A stretch of 64,000 bases of DNA from Desulfuribacillus stibiiarsenatis. Lineage in GTDB: Bacteria > Bacillota > Bacilli > Desulfuribacillales > Desulfuribacillaceae. The position numbers and the translations under genes were made by a program. The stretch is taken from NCBI RefSeq assembly GCF_001742305.1, contig NZ_MJAT01000006.1:62001-126000 (forward strand), written 5' to 3'. Under the pieces are notes generated by a model. The model searched no databases and was not told the origin of the DNA. It saw only the letters and a program-made list of their open reading frames with translations. This document shows, in pieces, positions 1 to 8,655 of the stretch (positions are counted from its first letter, which is position 1; every line of letters starts with the position of its first letter).

Positions 1-26
1 TTGTATGAGAGGGCTCCTAAAAGAAT

Positions 27-692
27 ATGAATAATCAATCGCAGTTATCATTAGAGAGTAAAGATAGAACATTGAACATCGTCTTGTCCAAAAAAACATA
101 CAATCATGTGAGTGTAATCGAAGAAACTTCGGTTTCGCTTCCATTTGGTTATACACATTGTTTTTTTGGCCCATCAGGATGCGGCAAGACAACATTTCTA
201 CTTGAAATTGTACAGTATCTAAAGAACCCCAAAAATAATCGTATAGAATTAAAGACTCCAACTATATCGTGTATTTTTCAAGAGGACCGCTTACTACCGT
301 GGCTTACGCTTTTAGAAAATATCTTATTTGTTACTGATAAATCTAACAGTAAACCTGCCTGTGTACCAGTGGATTTTATCTTAGATATTGTTGGCTTACT
401 GGAATTTAAGCATTACTATCCCAATCAACTAAGTGGAGGAATGAAACGAAGGGTAGCAATTGCTAGGGCATTAGCATATGACGGTGAAATATTTATCATG
501 GATGAGCCGTTTAAAGGACTTGATCAAGGGATTAAAACTCAAATTATAAACTACATGAAAGAAACCTTTACTTCTCAAGGAAAAACTGTGCTGTTTGTAA
601 CCCATGATGACCTTGAAGTAAAGGATTTTGCAGATTATCAGTATATTTGTGAGGGACCTCCATTTAGAATTATAGAGACGAAGAAAATTTGA
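27..692 (+). CDS. ABC transporter ATP-binding protein (nitrate/sulfonate/taurine type)
   Basis: This 221-residue cytoplasmic ATPase would power an ABC importer. Visible motifs in order are Walker A (GPSGCGKTT, residues 48-56), a Q-loop followed by DRLLPWLTLLENI, the signature LSGGMKRR, Walker B ending in MDEP, and the switch histidine in VTHD. The LLPWLTLLENI stretch is typical of the TauB/SsuB/NrtD subgroup, which imports sulfonates, nitrate or thiamine-precursor-like compounds. No permease or binding protein lies downstream, so the partners are probably upstream, outside the window. The substrate cannot be deduced. The ATG at 27 has only a distant purine-rich stretch (gagagg) ahead of it, so the start is less certain than the function. 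Confidence 0.85.
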   Translation: MNNQSQLSLESKDRTLNIVLSKKTYNHVSVIEETSVSLPFGYTHCFFGPSGCGKTTFLLEIVQYLKNPKNNRIELKTPTISCIFQEDRLLPWLTLLENILFVTDKSNSKPACVPVDFILDIVGLLEFKHYYPNQLSGGMKRRVAIARALAYDGEIFIMDEPFKGLDQGIKTQIINYMKETFTSQGKTVLFVTHDDLEVKDFADYQYICEGPPFRIIETKKI

Positions 693-788
693 GAATTTAA
701 GGTGAATACTTCTCATTAGAGTTGCTCAAACTATGATAAGGCAATACATTGAATATATTGTCAACTTATTTGGAAGGGGATTATTTAA

Positions 789-983
789 ATGGCAATGAAA
801 GCAACTGTAGATCAAGATTTATGTATTAGTTGTGGTGCGTGCATTGATATTTGTTCCGAAGTGTTTGATTGGAATGATGACGGTAAAGCGCATGTAAAAT
901 CTAATGAAATATCTTCAGATTTAGAAGACAGTGTTCGTGAAGCTTCGGAATCCTGTCCTACTGACGCGATTCCTATTAGTTAA
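789..983 (+). CDS. 4Fe-4S ferredoxin
   Basis: A small acidic electron carrier of 64 residues. Cysteines at 12, 15 and 18 form CxxCxxC, with one more at 22, and a single Cys-Pro near the C-terminus supplies the last ligand of one [4Fe-4S] cluster. The second cluster motif of 2[4Fe-4S] ferredoxins is absent. The gene stands alone between an ABC ATPase and a hydrolase and has its own terminator, so its redox partner is unknown. The ribosome-binding site ggaagggga precedes the ATG at 789; a second in-frame ATG at 795 is a possible alternative start. Confidence 0.9.
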   Translation: MAMKATVDQDLCISCGACIDICSEVFDWNDDGKAHVKSNEISSDLEDSVREASESCPTDAIPIS

Positions 984-1019
984 TCAATTGTTTAGATGGA
1001 ATATATGAGCAGTATTTGA

Positions 1020-1059
1020 AAAAGAGATCATTTGGAAATTTCATTTGATCTCTTTTTTT
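1020..1059 (+). terminator. Rho-independent terminator after the ferredoxin gene
   Basis: The arms AAAGAGATCA and TGATCTCTTT flank a short loop and are followed by a run of seven T. It ends the ferredoxin transcript. Confidence 0.85.
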
Positions 1060-1144
1060 CATTTCAGGTACGTGTCCATTAGAAGTACGTTTCTTGCAGT
1101 TATATATGTTATACTTTATGAAAAACTCATAGGAGCGTGTCGAA

Positions 1145-1684
1145 ATGCTATCTACGCAAGATACAGTATTGGTAGTGATTGATATTCAAGAAAAGTTAGT
1201 AAAAGCAATGAAAGATCAAGAGCTACTTATTCAAAATGTACAGAAAATGATTCAAGGAGCACAGGTATTAGAAATACCTATTATTGCGTTAGAGCAATAC
1301 CCAGAAGGGATAGGTGCAACAGTACCGGAAATTACTGCTTTAGTTCCAGATTGGTCGGCAATATCGAAGAACTGTTTTAACTGTGGGGCTAGCGAGGAAT
1401 TTATAAATACATTAACTGCTTATAATAGAAAACAAGTATTATTAGTTGGCATAGAAGCTCATATATGTGTGTATCAGACGGCATTGGACTTAAAACAACG
1501 GGGATATGACGTAGAAGTAGTAATTGATGCTATTTCATCAAGGACTGAACTAAATTTAGAGCTAGCAATTGATAAATTAAGTAACAAGGGAATAGGGGTT
1601 ACAAGCGTAGAAATGTCATTGTTTGAGTTGTTAGGTAAAGCCGAAGGAGAACAGTTTAAAAAGATTCTAAAAATTATAAAATAA
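1145..1684 (+). CDS. Isochorismatase-family cysteine hydrolase
   Basis: A 179-residue cytoplasmic hydrolase of the isochorismatase-like superfamily (YcaC/nicotinamidase fold). The expected catalytic triad is visible: Asp13 in VVIDIQ, Lys75 in SAISKNCF and Cys108 in EAHICVYQTA. The glycine-rich segment LLVGIEAHICV is the usual active-site strand and helix. Members hydrolyse amides or vinyl ethers such as nicotinamide, carbamates or isochorismate. The substrate cannot be told from sequence, and no pathway partner is adjacent. aggagcg precedes the ATG. The gene is monocistronic, with a terminator both before and after it. Confidence 0.85.
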   Translation: MLSTQDTVLVVIDIQEKLVKAMKDQELLIQNVQKMIQGAQVLEIPIIALEQYPEGIGATVPEITALVPDWSAISKNCFNCGASEEFINTLTAYNRKQVLLVGIEAHICVYQTALDLKQRGYDVEVVIDAISSRTELNLELAIDKLSNKGIGVTSVEMSLFELLGKAEGEQFKKILKIIK

Positions 1685-1807
1685 TCAGGCCATCTGACCT
1701 ATATTAATTGATTGGCCTAGGAAAATAGTTACGGAAAAAACTGTAAATTTAAATGGTATAATCTTGGTTATATCTTGCGATTTGAGCAAAAAGGAATTAT
1801 ACCTATG

Positions 1808-1852
1808 ACGTATTTCTGAAATATAGAATTATATTTCAGAAATACGTTTTTT
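1808..1852 (+). terminator. Long-stem Rho-independent terminator
   Basis: A near-perfect stem of about 17 bp (ACGTATTTCTGAAATAT against its complement) is followed by six T. It lies 120 bases after the hydrolase gene and ahead of the c-di-GMP riboswitch, so it insulates the pilus locus from upstream transcription. Confidence 0.8.
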
Positions 1853-1948
1853 ATTAGGACTTTTGATATTTGTTATAAGCGTTAAGACATAGAATTCTAT
1901 TTCTTATAATCGCGAAATATGATGGATGCTTATCTTGGTGGTTGTAAG

Positions 1949-2082
1949 TATAATAAAGACATAACAAAGATTCATCGATTAAACATCGCTGAATCTCGAT
2001 AAAGGCAAAACTGATGAAAGTCAGTGACGCAAAGCTACAGGGGCTAATGTGTTTCGTGCACGATGCTCGCCAGCTACCGAAA
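1949..2082 (+). promoter_or_regulatory. Cyclic-di-GMP riboswitch (GEMM-I) with a -10 box upstream
   Basis: The aptamer spans about 1998-2082. It carries the conserved blocks of the type I c-di-GMP aptamer in order: GGCAAA at 2004, a GAAA tetraloop in the first hairpin, GACGCAAAGCTACAGGG at 2025-2041, and GCCAGCTACCGA at 2069-2080. A TATAAT box at 1949-1954 lies just upstream, with only a weak -35. A strong terminator follows within 25 bases, then the Tad pilus genes. The 473-base gap between 1684 and 2158 therefore holds a terminator, a promoter box, this aptamer and its expression platform. Whether ligand turns the genes on or off cannot be read by eye. Confidence 0.9.
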
Positions 2083-2104
2083 GATTAGGGTGTTTTACAT
2101 ATTT

Positions 2105-2138
2105 TATCCCTACTTTCGGCGAAAGCAGGGATATTTTT
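2105..2138 (+). terminator. Riboswitch expression-platform terminator
   Basis: The arms ATCCCTACTTTC and GAAAGCAGGGAT enclose a three-base loop (one A-C mismatch), then six T. It sits between the c-di-GMP aptamer and the AAAGGAGGAG ribosome-binding site at about 2144, which fits transcription attenuation. Confidence 0.85.
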
Positions 2139-2157
2139 TATACAAAGGAGGAGTGAA

Positions 2158-2502
2158 ATGGCTTTAATCAATCTGTCGAACCACAGGACGCTAGCGAATT
2201 CACTTTTTAAGGCAGACACCTTTTGGAAACGATTCAAAGGTTTAATGTTTACGAAAGAATTATCTGCGGATTGTGGTTTACAGATTCATCCCTGCCGGTC
2301 GATTCACACATTTTTCATGAACTACACGATTGATGTACTTTACTTAGATGATAAGAATCGTGTCATTGCAATTGATCACAAAATGAAGCCTTATAAGCTT
2401 GGAAAGTATTATAAAGCTTCCCAGTCAGTCATCGAGCTTCCAGCTGGTAGGGCAAGTGAAACAAACACAAACATTGGCGATCAATTAGAAATTCAACATT
2501 AG
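2158..2502 (+). CDS. DUF192 family protein
   Basis: A 114-residue protein matching the DUF192 family. It has the core R-F-K-G-L-M near residue 28, a cysteine-containing I-H-P-C-R-S-I-H-T-F-F-M segment, and I-D-V-L-Y-L-D. The family forms a compact beta-barrel of unknown biochemical role. DUF192 genes are frequent companions of Tad/Flp pilus operons, and this one is the first gene after the c-di-GMP riboswitch. No signal peptide is visible, so it is probably cytoplasmic. The start is well supported by an exact AAAGGAGG ribosome-binding site. Confidence 0.85.
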   Translation: MALINLSNHRTLANSLFKADTFWKRFKGLMFTKELSADCGLQIHPCRSIHTFFMNYTIDVLYLDDKNRVIAIDHKMKPYKLGKYYKASQSVIELPAGRASETNTNIGDQLEIQH

Positions 2503-2595
2503 AAACAAACTATAGAAATAAGTAAACAACTGATAAAAAGCTTAATTAAACAAAAGAACAAAAACAAAAAAACTCAAATTAAAGGAGCGAATGAT

Positions 2596-2775
2596 ATGAT
2601 AAACAAATTAAAATCATTAGTACGTGAAGAGCAAGGACAAGGGATGACAGAGTATGGATTAGTCTTAGGATTAATCGCGGTAGCAGTAGTTGGAGCACTA
2701 GCATTACTAAGAGAGCAGATTATTGAAATGTATGATGGAGTCGTAGACATCGTAACAAACCGCGAAACTCCATAG
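2596..2775 (+). CDS. flp: Flp-type major pilin
   Basis: A 59-residue prepilin, the structural subunit of the Tad pilus. A short positively charged leader ends in the Flp processing site EEQG|QGMTEY: cleavage after Gly14 puts Glu at +5 and Tyr at +6, as expected for Flp pilins. A hydrophobic helix (residues 21-38) and a short polar tail follow. The likely peptidase is the TadV product just downstream. AAAGGAGCG precedes the ATG. A terminator lies immediately after the gene, so flp probably gives an abundant short transcript with the assembly genes expressed by read-through. Confidence 0.93.
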   Translation: MINKLKSLVREEQGQGMTEYGLVLGLIAVAVVGALALLREQIIEMYDGVVDIVTNRETP

Positions 2776-2783
2776 GAATTTTA

Positions 2784-2818
2784 AAATGGCCTTGCGTATT
2801 CAGCGTAAGGCCATTTTT
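2784..2818 (+). terminator. Terminator between flp and the pilus assembly genes
   Basis: The arms AAATGGCCTTGCG and CGTAAGGCCATTT are followed by five T. The position fits partial termination that gives more pilin than assembly proteins. Confidence 0.85.
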
Positions 2819-2843
2819 AAAAAACAGATTGCGAGGGATACCA

Positions 2844-3359
2844 ATGATACTTGACATACTTCTACTGCTTGTTTTAATCATTTGCACCATTACAGATATT
2901 AGAGAAAGAAAAATTTACAATAAAATCATCTTCCCTTCCCTTGCTGTTACAATCCTATGGCATACGATGGAGGCTGGTTGGGCTGGCTTGGGAACTTCAC
3001 TGTTAGGATTTGTGATGGGGTTACTATTACTATTGATTCCTTTTATGCTGGGTGGAATGGGAGCAGGAGATGTCAAGCTGTTAGCTTTAATTGGAGCAAT
3101 TAAAGGGTATGCGTTTGTACTCACTACCGCAGTGTATATGGCACTTATTGGTGGAACTATAGCGATTGTCATTTTGTCTCGTAAAGATGCCTGGAATATC
3201 ATACGATCTCTAGGATATTATCTTTCAGCAATTCAATGCGGAATGAAGGTGCCTTTAGTCGCTCTAGACTCACAAAACATGAAAACAACATATCCTTATG
3301 GCGTGGCAATTGCTCTTGGAGCAGTTATCAGTTTATTCACTAAAGGGTGGTTATTATGA
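2844..3359 (+). CDS. tadV: Type IV prepilin peptidase (TadV/CpaA, A24 family)
   Basis: An integral membrane aspartyl protease of 171 residues that removes the Flp leader. The two catalytic aspartates lie in the canonical motifs: T-D-I-R-E-R-K-I after the first membrane helix and G-x-G-x-x-D (MGAGDVKL) after the third. About six hydrophobic segments are visible. The N-terminal methylase domain of full-length PilD is absent, as usual for the CpaA form. I chose the ATG at 2844 because gaggg sits just before it; an in-frame TTG at 2829 lacks support. The stop overlaps the next start. Confidence 0.9.
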   Translation: MILDILLLLVLIICTITDIRERKIYNKIIFPSLAVTILWHTMEAGWAGLGTSLLGFVMGLLLLLIPFMLGGMGAGDVKLLALIGAIKGYAFVLTTAVYMALIGGTIAIVILSRKDAWNIIRSLGYYLSAIQCGMKVPLVALDSQNMKTTYPYGVAIALGAVISLFTKGWLL

Positions 3360-3745
3360 GGTTTATTAAAGATGAAAAGGGACAATCGCTCGTTGAAATG
3401 GCGTTATTACTTCCGATACTTATAATTTTATTAGTCGGTATTATTGATATGGGTAGATTCTTATATACAAATCTTCATTTACATCTGGCTACACAGGAGA
3501 CCGTTAGATTGGCAGGCTTAGGTGCAATGGATGAAGAGTTGAAACAATTTGTCGAGGGTTACTTCCATGGTGGTGACGCCAAGCAATTGAATATGACGGT
3601 CTCGCCAAACCAAGCAAATCGGAAATCAGGGCAATATGTAACAGTAATCTTGGAATATCCAATGGAAACTAAGACACCTATCATTTCTAGAATACTTCCA
3701 CTACCAATTATGATTAAGACAGAATCAACGATACGCATCGAATGA
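3356..3745 (+). CDS. tadE: TadE-like pseudopilin
   Basis: A 129-residue minor pilin-like protein. A short basic N-terminus and the motif KGQSLVEMALLLPIL lead into one membrane helix, as in the TadE family, with a small extracytoplasmic domain behind it. TadE and TadF/TadG pseudopilins are needed for Tad pilus assembly and are processed by the same peptidase. The ATG overlaps the tadV stop (ATGA), indicating translational coupling, and aaagggtgg precedes it. Confidence 0.85.
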   Translation: MRFIKDEKGQSLVEMALLLPILIILLVGIIDMGRFLYTNLHLHLATQETVRLAGLGAMDEELKQFVEGYFHGGDAKQLNMTVSPNQANRKSGQYVTVILEYPMETKTPIISRILPLPIMIKTESTIRIE

Positions 3746-3756
3746 GGTGAAGTTGG

Positions 3757-4674
3757 ATGATTAGATTAATAAAGAAGTTAACCAATGAACAGAAAGGAAG
3801 CGCCATCATTCTAGTTTCGCTTGCTTTCATGGGTTTGTTAGCAATGACGGGCTTAGTATTAGATGGAGGTTCTTTGTACGTTACGAAAAGTCACTTACAA
3901 AAAACGGCCAATGCCGCTGTTTTGTCTGGCGCACAAGAATTAAATAACGCAACAAACCGAGTGCACGATGTTGTAAATCAAATTCTAGTAGCACATAATG
4001 AGCCGGATAGTATTCATGCTCTTAATGTTGTTGCCAATGATCGAGTAGTAGTCGAGTTAAGCCGAGAAGTTCCATTAAACTTTATGAGCCTATTCGGTAT
4101 CGCCACGGCAACAGTCGATGTGGAAGCCAAGGCAGGACTTGGAGTAATGGGAACTGGTGCAGGCGCTGCTCCATTAGGAATCGATGATTCTGTGCAATTG
4201 AATTATTATAGTACTTATAAATTGAAAGTAGACCAAACGGGAGTAGATAGTGGAGTTTTTGGTGTATTAGCCTTAGGTGGAACAGGGGCTAGTACTTACG
4301 AAGACAACCTTCGTTTCGGTTATAAGAACGAAATAAAAGTAAATGATATATTGGATACCCAAACGGGCAACATATCTGGGAAAACGAGGACATCTATCAA
4401 TGAGCGCATTCAAAAGTGTCCGTATCAAGTCAATGAATACCATCACAAAGACTGCCCAAGGATTCTTCTGGTACCAGTCTATACACCACATGAACATACA
4501 CAAAATCAATTGAAACAAGTAAGAGTTACAGGATTTGCCTATTTCTATATTACAGAACCTATGGGCAGCAACGACACAAGCATCACAGGCGTCTTTATCA
4601 AAAAAACCGGGAGAGGTGTAGTAAGTGCTACTGGTTCTGATCGAGGGGCCTATGTAACGAGACTTATACAATAG
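3757..4674 (+). CDS. TadG-like pilus assembly protein
   Basis: A 305-residue protein with one N-terminal membrane helix preceded by N-E-Q-K-G-S-A-I-I-L, the signature of the putative Flp-assembly TadE/G-like family. The segment L-Q-K-T-A-N-A-A-V-L-S-G-A-Q-E-L-N is the conserved helix of TadG-like proteins (normally DAAALAGA). The rest is predicted outside the membrane and has no motif I recognise. It lies between tadE and cpaB, 11 bases after tadE. In the Tad family this protein is thought to anchor or line the assembly complex; the exact role here is inferred. Confidence 0.8.
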   Translation: MIRLIKKLTNEQKGSAIILVSLAFMGLLAMTGLVLDGGSLYVTKSHLQKTANAAVLSGAQELNNATNRVHDVVNQILVAHNEPDSIHALNVVANDRVVVELSREVPLNFMSLFGIATATVDVEAKAGLGVMGTGAGAAPLGIDDSVQLNYYSTYKLKVDQTGVDSGVFGVLALGGTGASTYEDNLRFGYKNEIKVNDILDTQTGNISGKTRTSINERIQKCPYQVNEYHHKDCPRILLVPVYTPHEHTQNQLKQVRVTGFAYFYITEPMGSNDTSITGVFIKKTGRGVVSATGSDRGAYVTRLIQ

Positions 4675-4686
4675 GCAGGTGAGAAA

Positions 4687-5388
4687 ATGAGATCAAAATT
4701 CTTTTTTATCTTAGCAATTATCATGGGTTTGGTTACCACGGCCCTTTTCTATAACTATATGAGTCAAATGAGCAAGGAAACAGTGCTTAATGAAACGCTC
4801 GTTGATGTCATCGTTGCAAAAGAGAAAATATCAAGAAATCAGATGATTTCAGCCAATGTATTACAATTATCAGCAGTACCTGCGGTATCAGTCCATCCAA
4901 ATAGCGTACAAAGCTTAGAACAAGTTATAGGCGCTTATGCAACTTCTGATATTGAACCTGGTGAAACTATTTTAACTCATCGCGTCCAAAAAGAAGTGGG
5001 CGAAAGCGAAGTTCTAGCAAGAAAAGTCCGAAATGGATATAGAGCGGTATCTGTAGGTGTAAATTTTGTTCAATCGATTTCTAATATGATTCATCCCAAT
5101 GACTATGTTGATGTGATTGTCAGTGAACAAGTCCAAGTTGGAGACCAAAAAATCATTCAATCGCAGTTGATTTTAGAGAAAGTGAAAGTATTAGCAATTG
5201 GTCGTAAAATGTTAGAAGCAACCAGTCCAGAATCCTATGTAGAGTATACCTCAGTCACTTTAGAGCTGACAAGTCAGGATTCCGTTAAGTTAGTAAATGC
5301 TGCGGAACGAGGAGAGATTCAATTTACGATGCATAGTCGTATTTTGCCACCTAAGGAGGGGGCAGCCAATGAAAAACTTGCAAACTAA
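4687..5388 (+). CDS. cpaB: Flp pilus assembly protein CpaB/RcpC
   Basis: A 233-residue membrane-anchored protein. One N-terminal helix (residues 4-20) is followed by a SAF domain (VIVAKEKISRNQMISANVL and Y-A-T-S-D-I-E-P-G-E-T-I-L) and the RcpC/CpaB C-terminal domain. In Gram-negative systems RcpC is periplasmic and supports the secretin. No secretin gene is present, as expected for a one-membrane cell, so this protein probably acts in the wall zone. The last 20 bases overlap the start of tadZ. Confidence 0.85.
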   Translation: MRSKFFFILAIIMGLVTTALFYNYMSQMSKETVLNETLVDVIVAKEKISRNQMISANVLQLSAVPAVSVHPNSVQSLEQVIGAYATSDIEPGETILTHRVQKEVGESEVLARKVRNGYRAVSVGVNFVQSISNMIHPNDYVDVIVSEQVQVGDQKIIQSQLILEKVKVLAIGRKMLEATSPESYVEYTSVTLELTSQDSVKLVNAAERGEIQFTMHSRILPPKEGAANEKLAN

Positions 5389-6220
5389 TGAAATCCCACT
5401 CAATGATAAGGCAAAACGCGGGGAAATGATTACTGTGTGTAGCGCTAAGGGCGGAGTCGGCAAAACGATGCTATCCGTCAACTTAGCGGTAGCTTTAGCA
5501 AAAAAAAATATGAAGGTATGCATCCTCGATGGCGATTTTCAGTTCGGTGATGTAAGTTTAGCAATGGACATTCATGCTACGTTTACAGTAAAAGACATCG
5601 CTGAGGAAATGGACCGCATGGATGCTACGACGCTGTTAAGTTATCTAAATCGACATGAAAGTGGTGTCGATGTCCTATCAGCACCAGATCGCCCTGAATT
5701 TGCAGAATTAGTCACAATACCAGTGTTGGAACGTACACTCGATTTTCTACTGCAGCAATACCACTATGTCATCGTAGATAGTGAAGTTGGATTCCAAGAG
5801 AAAAACTTATATCTTAAGGAGAAATCAGACACCTTATTAGTTGTCACCAACTTAGAAATGACAACCTTAAAAAACACGAAAATTATGCTTGAGACATTAT
5901 CGGTATTAGGATTCCGTGAGAAAGTCCAGGTTGTCATTAATCGAGCAGATATGGAAAGTGTCATTCAAGCCACAGATGCTCCAGATATTTTAGGAGTCGC
6001 ATCACCTATCTATATTCCTAACGATTTTCAGACAACTTCACAGTCTATCAATATTGGAGTACCATTTGTGATTAATCGTGGGCGAACGGACATTGCGAAA
6101 GCGATTTTAAAAACAGCAGATATAATGACAAGTCGAAGAGAAATTGCGACGTTCGAAGCACCAAAGCGAACAATTTTCGAGAAATTCTTTAAAAGAGGTC
6201 GAAATGAGGGGAACGAATGA
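5369..6220 (+). CDS. tadZ: TadZ/CpaE ParA-like ATPase
   Basis: A 283-residue MinD/ParA-superfamily ATPase that positions the Tad machine in the cell. The deviant Walker A motif AKGGVGKT lies near residue 25, followed by ILDGDFQFGDVS (switch region) and VIVDSEVG (Walker B equivalent). The receiver-like N-terminal domain of long CpaE proteins is missing. The start at 5369 is set by an AAGGAGGGGG ribosome-binding site inside the end of cpaB; an upstream extension to 5297 would overlap cpaB by 90 bases and has no such site. Confidence 0.88.
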   Translation: MKNLQTNEIPLNDKAKRGEMITVCSAKGGVGKTMLSVNLAVALAKKNMKVCILDGDFQFGDVSLAMDIHATFTVKDIAEEMDRMDATTLLSYLNRHESGVDVLSAPDRPEFAELVTIPVLERTLDFLLQQYHYVIVDSEVGFQEKNLYLKEKSDTLLVVTNLEMTTLKNTKIMLETLSVLGFREKVQVVINRADMESVIQATDAPDILGVASPIYIPNDFQTTSQSINIGVPFVINRGRTDIAKAILKTADIMTSRREIATFEAPKRTIFEKFFKRGRNEGNE

Positions 6221-7689
6221 GTTTACTACAGAGAATTCAATCCCAATCTATCACTCAAGACGGATCACATAATCCTATAGATGGAAAAGATAAGACTGAG
6301 AAAAAGGATATACTGGCCTCTTACAGAGAGTCAAAAATCAATGAATTTAAAGAGACTAACCCAGCAGAATACAAAGAATTAGAACAGCAAAGAAAGCAAA
6401 ATGTATTACTCAAAAAACAAAAACAAAGTGCGCATGACAATAAACATCAAGAAATAAAAAATTTGCTACACAAAAAAATAATTACAGAGCATAAAAATCA
6501 ATCGGTTGATGAGATTATCCCTCATCTTGACTCTATGGCAATAGAAATCATTAAGGAAGATGATTCTTTGCGAGGAAAAGTTGATAGAGGTAAAGTTGTC
6601 AACGAATTGATCAATGATTTAACAGGCTATGGCCCTATTAACCCGTTGCTTTTAGACGAAGATATATCAGAAGTTATGGTAAATGGTCCGAATCAGGTAT
6701 ACGTTGAACGTAAAGGAAACTTAGAACTGACAAATATCACGTTTCGAGATGATGAGCACGTTCTCAATATTATAGAAAAAATCGTTGCGCCGATTGGAAG
6801 AAGAATTGATGAAAGCAGTCCAATGGTAGATGCTAGACTTCCTGATGGATCACGTGTGAATGCAATCATCCCTCCACTTGCTTTAAAGGGCCCAACGATT
6901 ACAATCCGAAAATTCGCAAAAGACCCCTTTGTTATCGATGACTTAGTCAATTTCGGTACAGTATCTAGAGATATGGCAACATTTTTAGATGCATGCGTAA
7001 AAGCGCAATTGAACATTTTTGTCAGCGGTGGTACTGGCTCAGGGAAAACGACAACATTAAACGTATTATCCGCATTTATTCCTAACGATGAAAGGATAGT
7101 TACTATAGAAGATGCTGCAGAATTACAGCTTTGGCAGGATCACGTAATATCCCTTGAGTCGAGACCACCGAATATTGAAGGAAAAGGAGCTATCACAATT
7201 CGCGATCTAGTAAGAAACTCTCTTCGTATGCGACCAGATCGAATTGTTATAGGTGAGGTTCGTGGGGGCGAAGCTCTAGATATGTTGCAAGCGATGAACA
7301 CAGGTCACGACGGGTCATTAGCTACTGGTCACTCCAATAGTCCACGTGACATGATTTCTAGATTAGAAACAATGGTGTTAATGGCAGGTATAGAGTTACC
7401 AATTAAAGCGATTCGTGAGCAAATCGCAGGCGCGATTGATATAATTATTCAACAGTCAAGATTAAAGGATGGATCAAGAAAAATCGTTAATATTACAGAG
7501 GTTCAAGGTCTTGAGGGAGATGTTATCGTCTTACAAGATATCTTCTCGTTTAAACAAGAAGGCGTGGATGCCAATGGCAAGATTATAGGAAAGTTGTCAC
7601 CGACAGGTATTCGACCGAAGTTCTATGACCAACTAGAAAAATCAGGGATTCATATTCCTGCGACCGTATTTATGGATCGTGAGGTGTAG
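6217..7689 (+). CDS. tadA: TadA/CpaF pilus assembly and secretion ATPase
   Basis: A 490-residue hexameric ATPase that drives pilin polymerisation. It has a charged, Lys/Gln-rich N-terminal extension of about 110 residues, the all-alpha N-terminal domain, then the VirB11/TadA core. The core shows Walker [13 protein letters not shown], the Asp box I-V-T-I-E-D-A-A-E, Walker [12 protein letters not shown], and the His box [12 protein letters not shown]. The ATG overlaps the tadZ stop by four bases. Confidence 0.95.
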   Translation: MSLLQRIQSQSITQDGSHNPIDGKDKTEKKDILASYRESKINEFKETNPAEYKELEQQRKQNVLLKKQKQSAHDNKHQEIKNLLHKKIITEHKNQSVDEIIPHLDSMAIEIIKEDDSLRGKVDRGKVVNELINDLTGYGPINPLLLDEDISEVMVNGPNQVYVERKGNLELTNITFRDDEHVLNIIEKIVAPIGRRIDESSPMVDARLPDGSRVNAIIPPLALKGPTITIRKFAKDPFVIDDLVNFGTVSRDMATFLDACVKAQLNIFVSGGTGSGKTTTLNVLSAFIPNDERIVTIEDAAELQLWQDHVISLESRPPNIEGKGAITIRDLVRNSLRMRPDRIVIGEVRGGEALDMLQAMNTGHDGSLATGHSNSPRDMISRLETMVLMAGIELPIKAIREQIAGAIDIIIQQSRLKDGSRKIVNITEVQGLEGDVIVLQDIFSFKQEGVDANGKIIGKLSPTGIRPKFYDQLEKSGIHIPATVFMDREV

Positions 7690-7691
7690 TG

Positions 7692-8651
7692 ATGGAATGG
7701 ATTATTATCGCTTGTTTCTTTGCTACATCAGTCTTGATTTTTTATGCAATTCTTTATATGATGGTGAATTCCGATCAAAGGTTAGAAAAAAGAATCTATC
7801 ATTACTTAGATGTAAGTGAAACTAAAAAACTAGAGCCAAAACAATGGAACATGCTGATGCATCTGTATACATTGAAGAATAAAATAGCAAAACCACTAGC
7901 ATTAAATAAAAACGTACAATTAAAAATTCGAATAGAAAGCGCTGGACTGCCTTTAAAACCAGAAGAGTTTATTATTTTTCAATGGATAGCTACTTTTTTA
8001 TGCGGAGGCGTCTTTTATTTAATCAGTGGCAAGCTCTTTCCACTCTTATTAGGTCTGGTGATTGGATATATCGTTCCTGATTTTTGGTTGAAAAGTAAAC
8101 AAAACAAGCGACTCAATGAGTTCAACGCAGCTCTGCCAGATATGATAACAACAGTAGTAGGATCATTGCGAGCAGGTTTTAGCTTTCCACAAGCTTTGAA
8201 AACCGTAGCGGACGAAACGAAGGGTCCAATGAAAGAAGAAATCGATAAACTATTAAAAGAATTACAATTCGGTTTAAGTGTTGAAAACGCGCTAAACAAT
8301 CTAAATGAACGTATGCCAAGTGAAGATTTAGAACTTATGATTCACGTTATTATCATCCAGAGACAAGTAGGCGGGAATCTAGCAACAGTACTTGATAAAA
8401 TCGTAGATACAATTCGCGAAAGAAAACGCATTCAACAACAAATCATCACATTAACTGCACAGGGTCGTTTATCGGGAGTTGTCATAGGACTACTACCAAT
8501 AATCTTAGGAATTGTTATCTATTTAATTGAGCCTGATTATGTAGGAACGTTGTTCTCACATCCTATAGGGATTGGTATGTTAATCATGGGAGTTATTAGT
8601 GGGATTATAGGGTATGTATTAATTAGAAAAATGACTATGATCGAGGTGTAA
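7692..8651 (+). CDS. tadB: TadB inner-membrane platform protein
   Basis: A 319-residue polytopic membrane protein of the type II secretion F family. Two N-terminal helices and two C-terminal helices flank a cytoplasmic domain with the family motif LPDMITTVVGSLRAGFSF and E-R-M-P-S-E-D-L-E-L. With TadC it forms the platform on which TadA acts. A GTG at 7689 overlaps the tadA stop, but the ATG at 7692 is the more likely start. It is followed within five bases by tadC. Confidence 0.9.
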   Translation: MEWIIIACFFATSVLIFYAILYMMVNSDQRLEKRIYHYLDVSETKKLEPKQWNMLMHLYTLKNKIAKPLALNKNVQLKIRIESAGLPLKPEEFIIFQWIATFLCGGVFYLISGKLFPLLLGLVIGYIVPDFWLKSKQNKRLNEFNAALPDMITTVVGSLRAGFSFPQALKTVADETKGPMKEEIDKLLKELQFGLSVENALNNLNERMPSEDLELMIHVIIIQRQVGGNLATVLDKIVDTIRERKRIQQQIITLTAQGRLSGVVIGLLPIILGIVIYLIEPDYVGTLFSHPIGIGMLIMGVISGIIGYVLIRKMTMIEV

Positions 8652-8655
8652 TACG

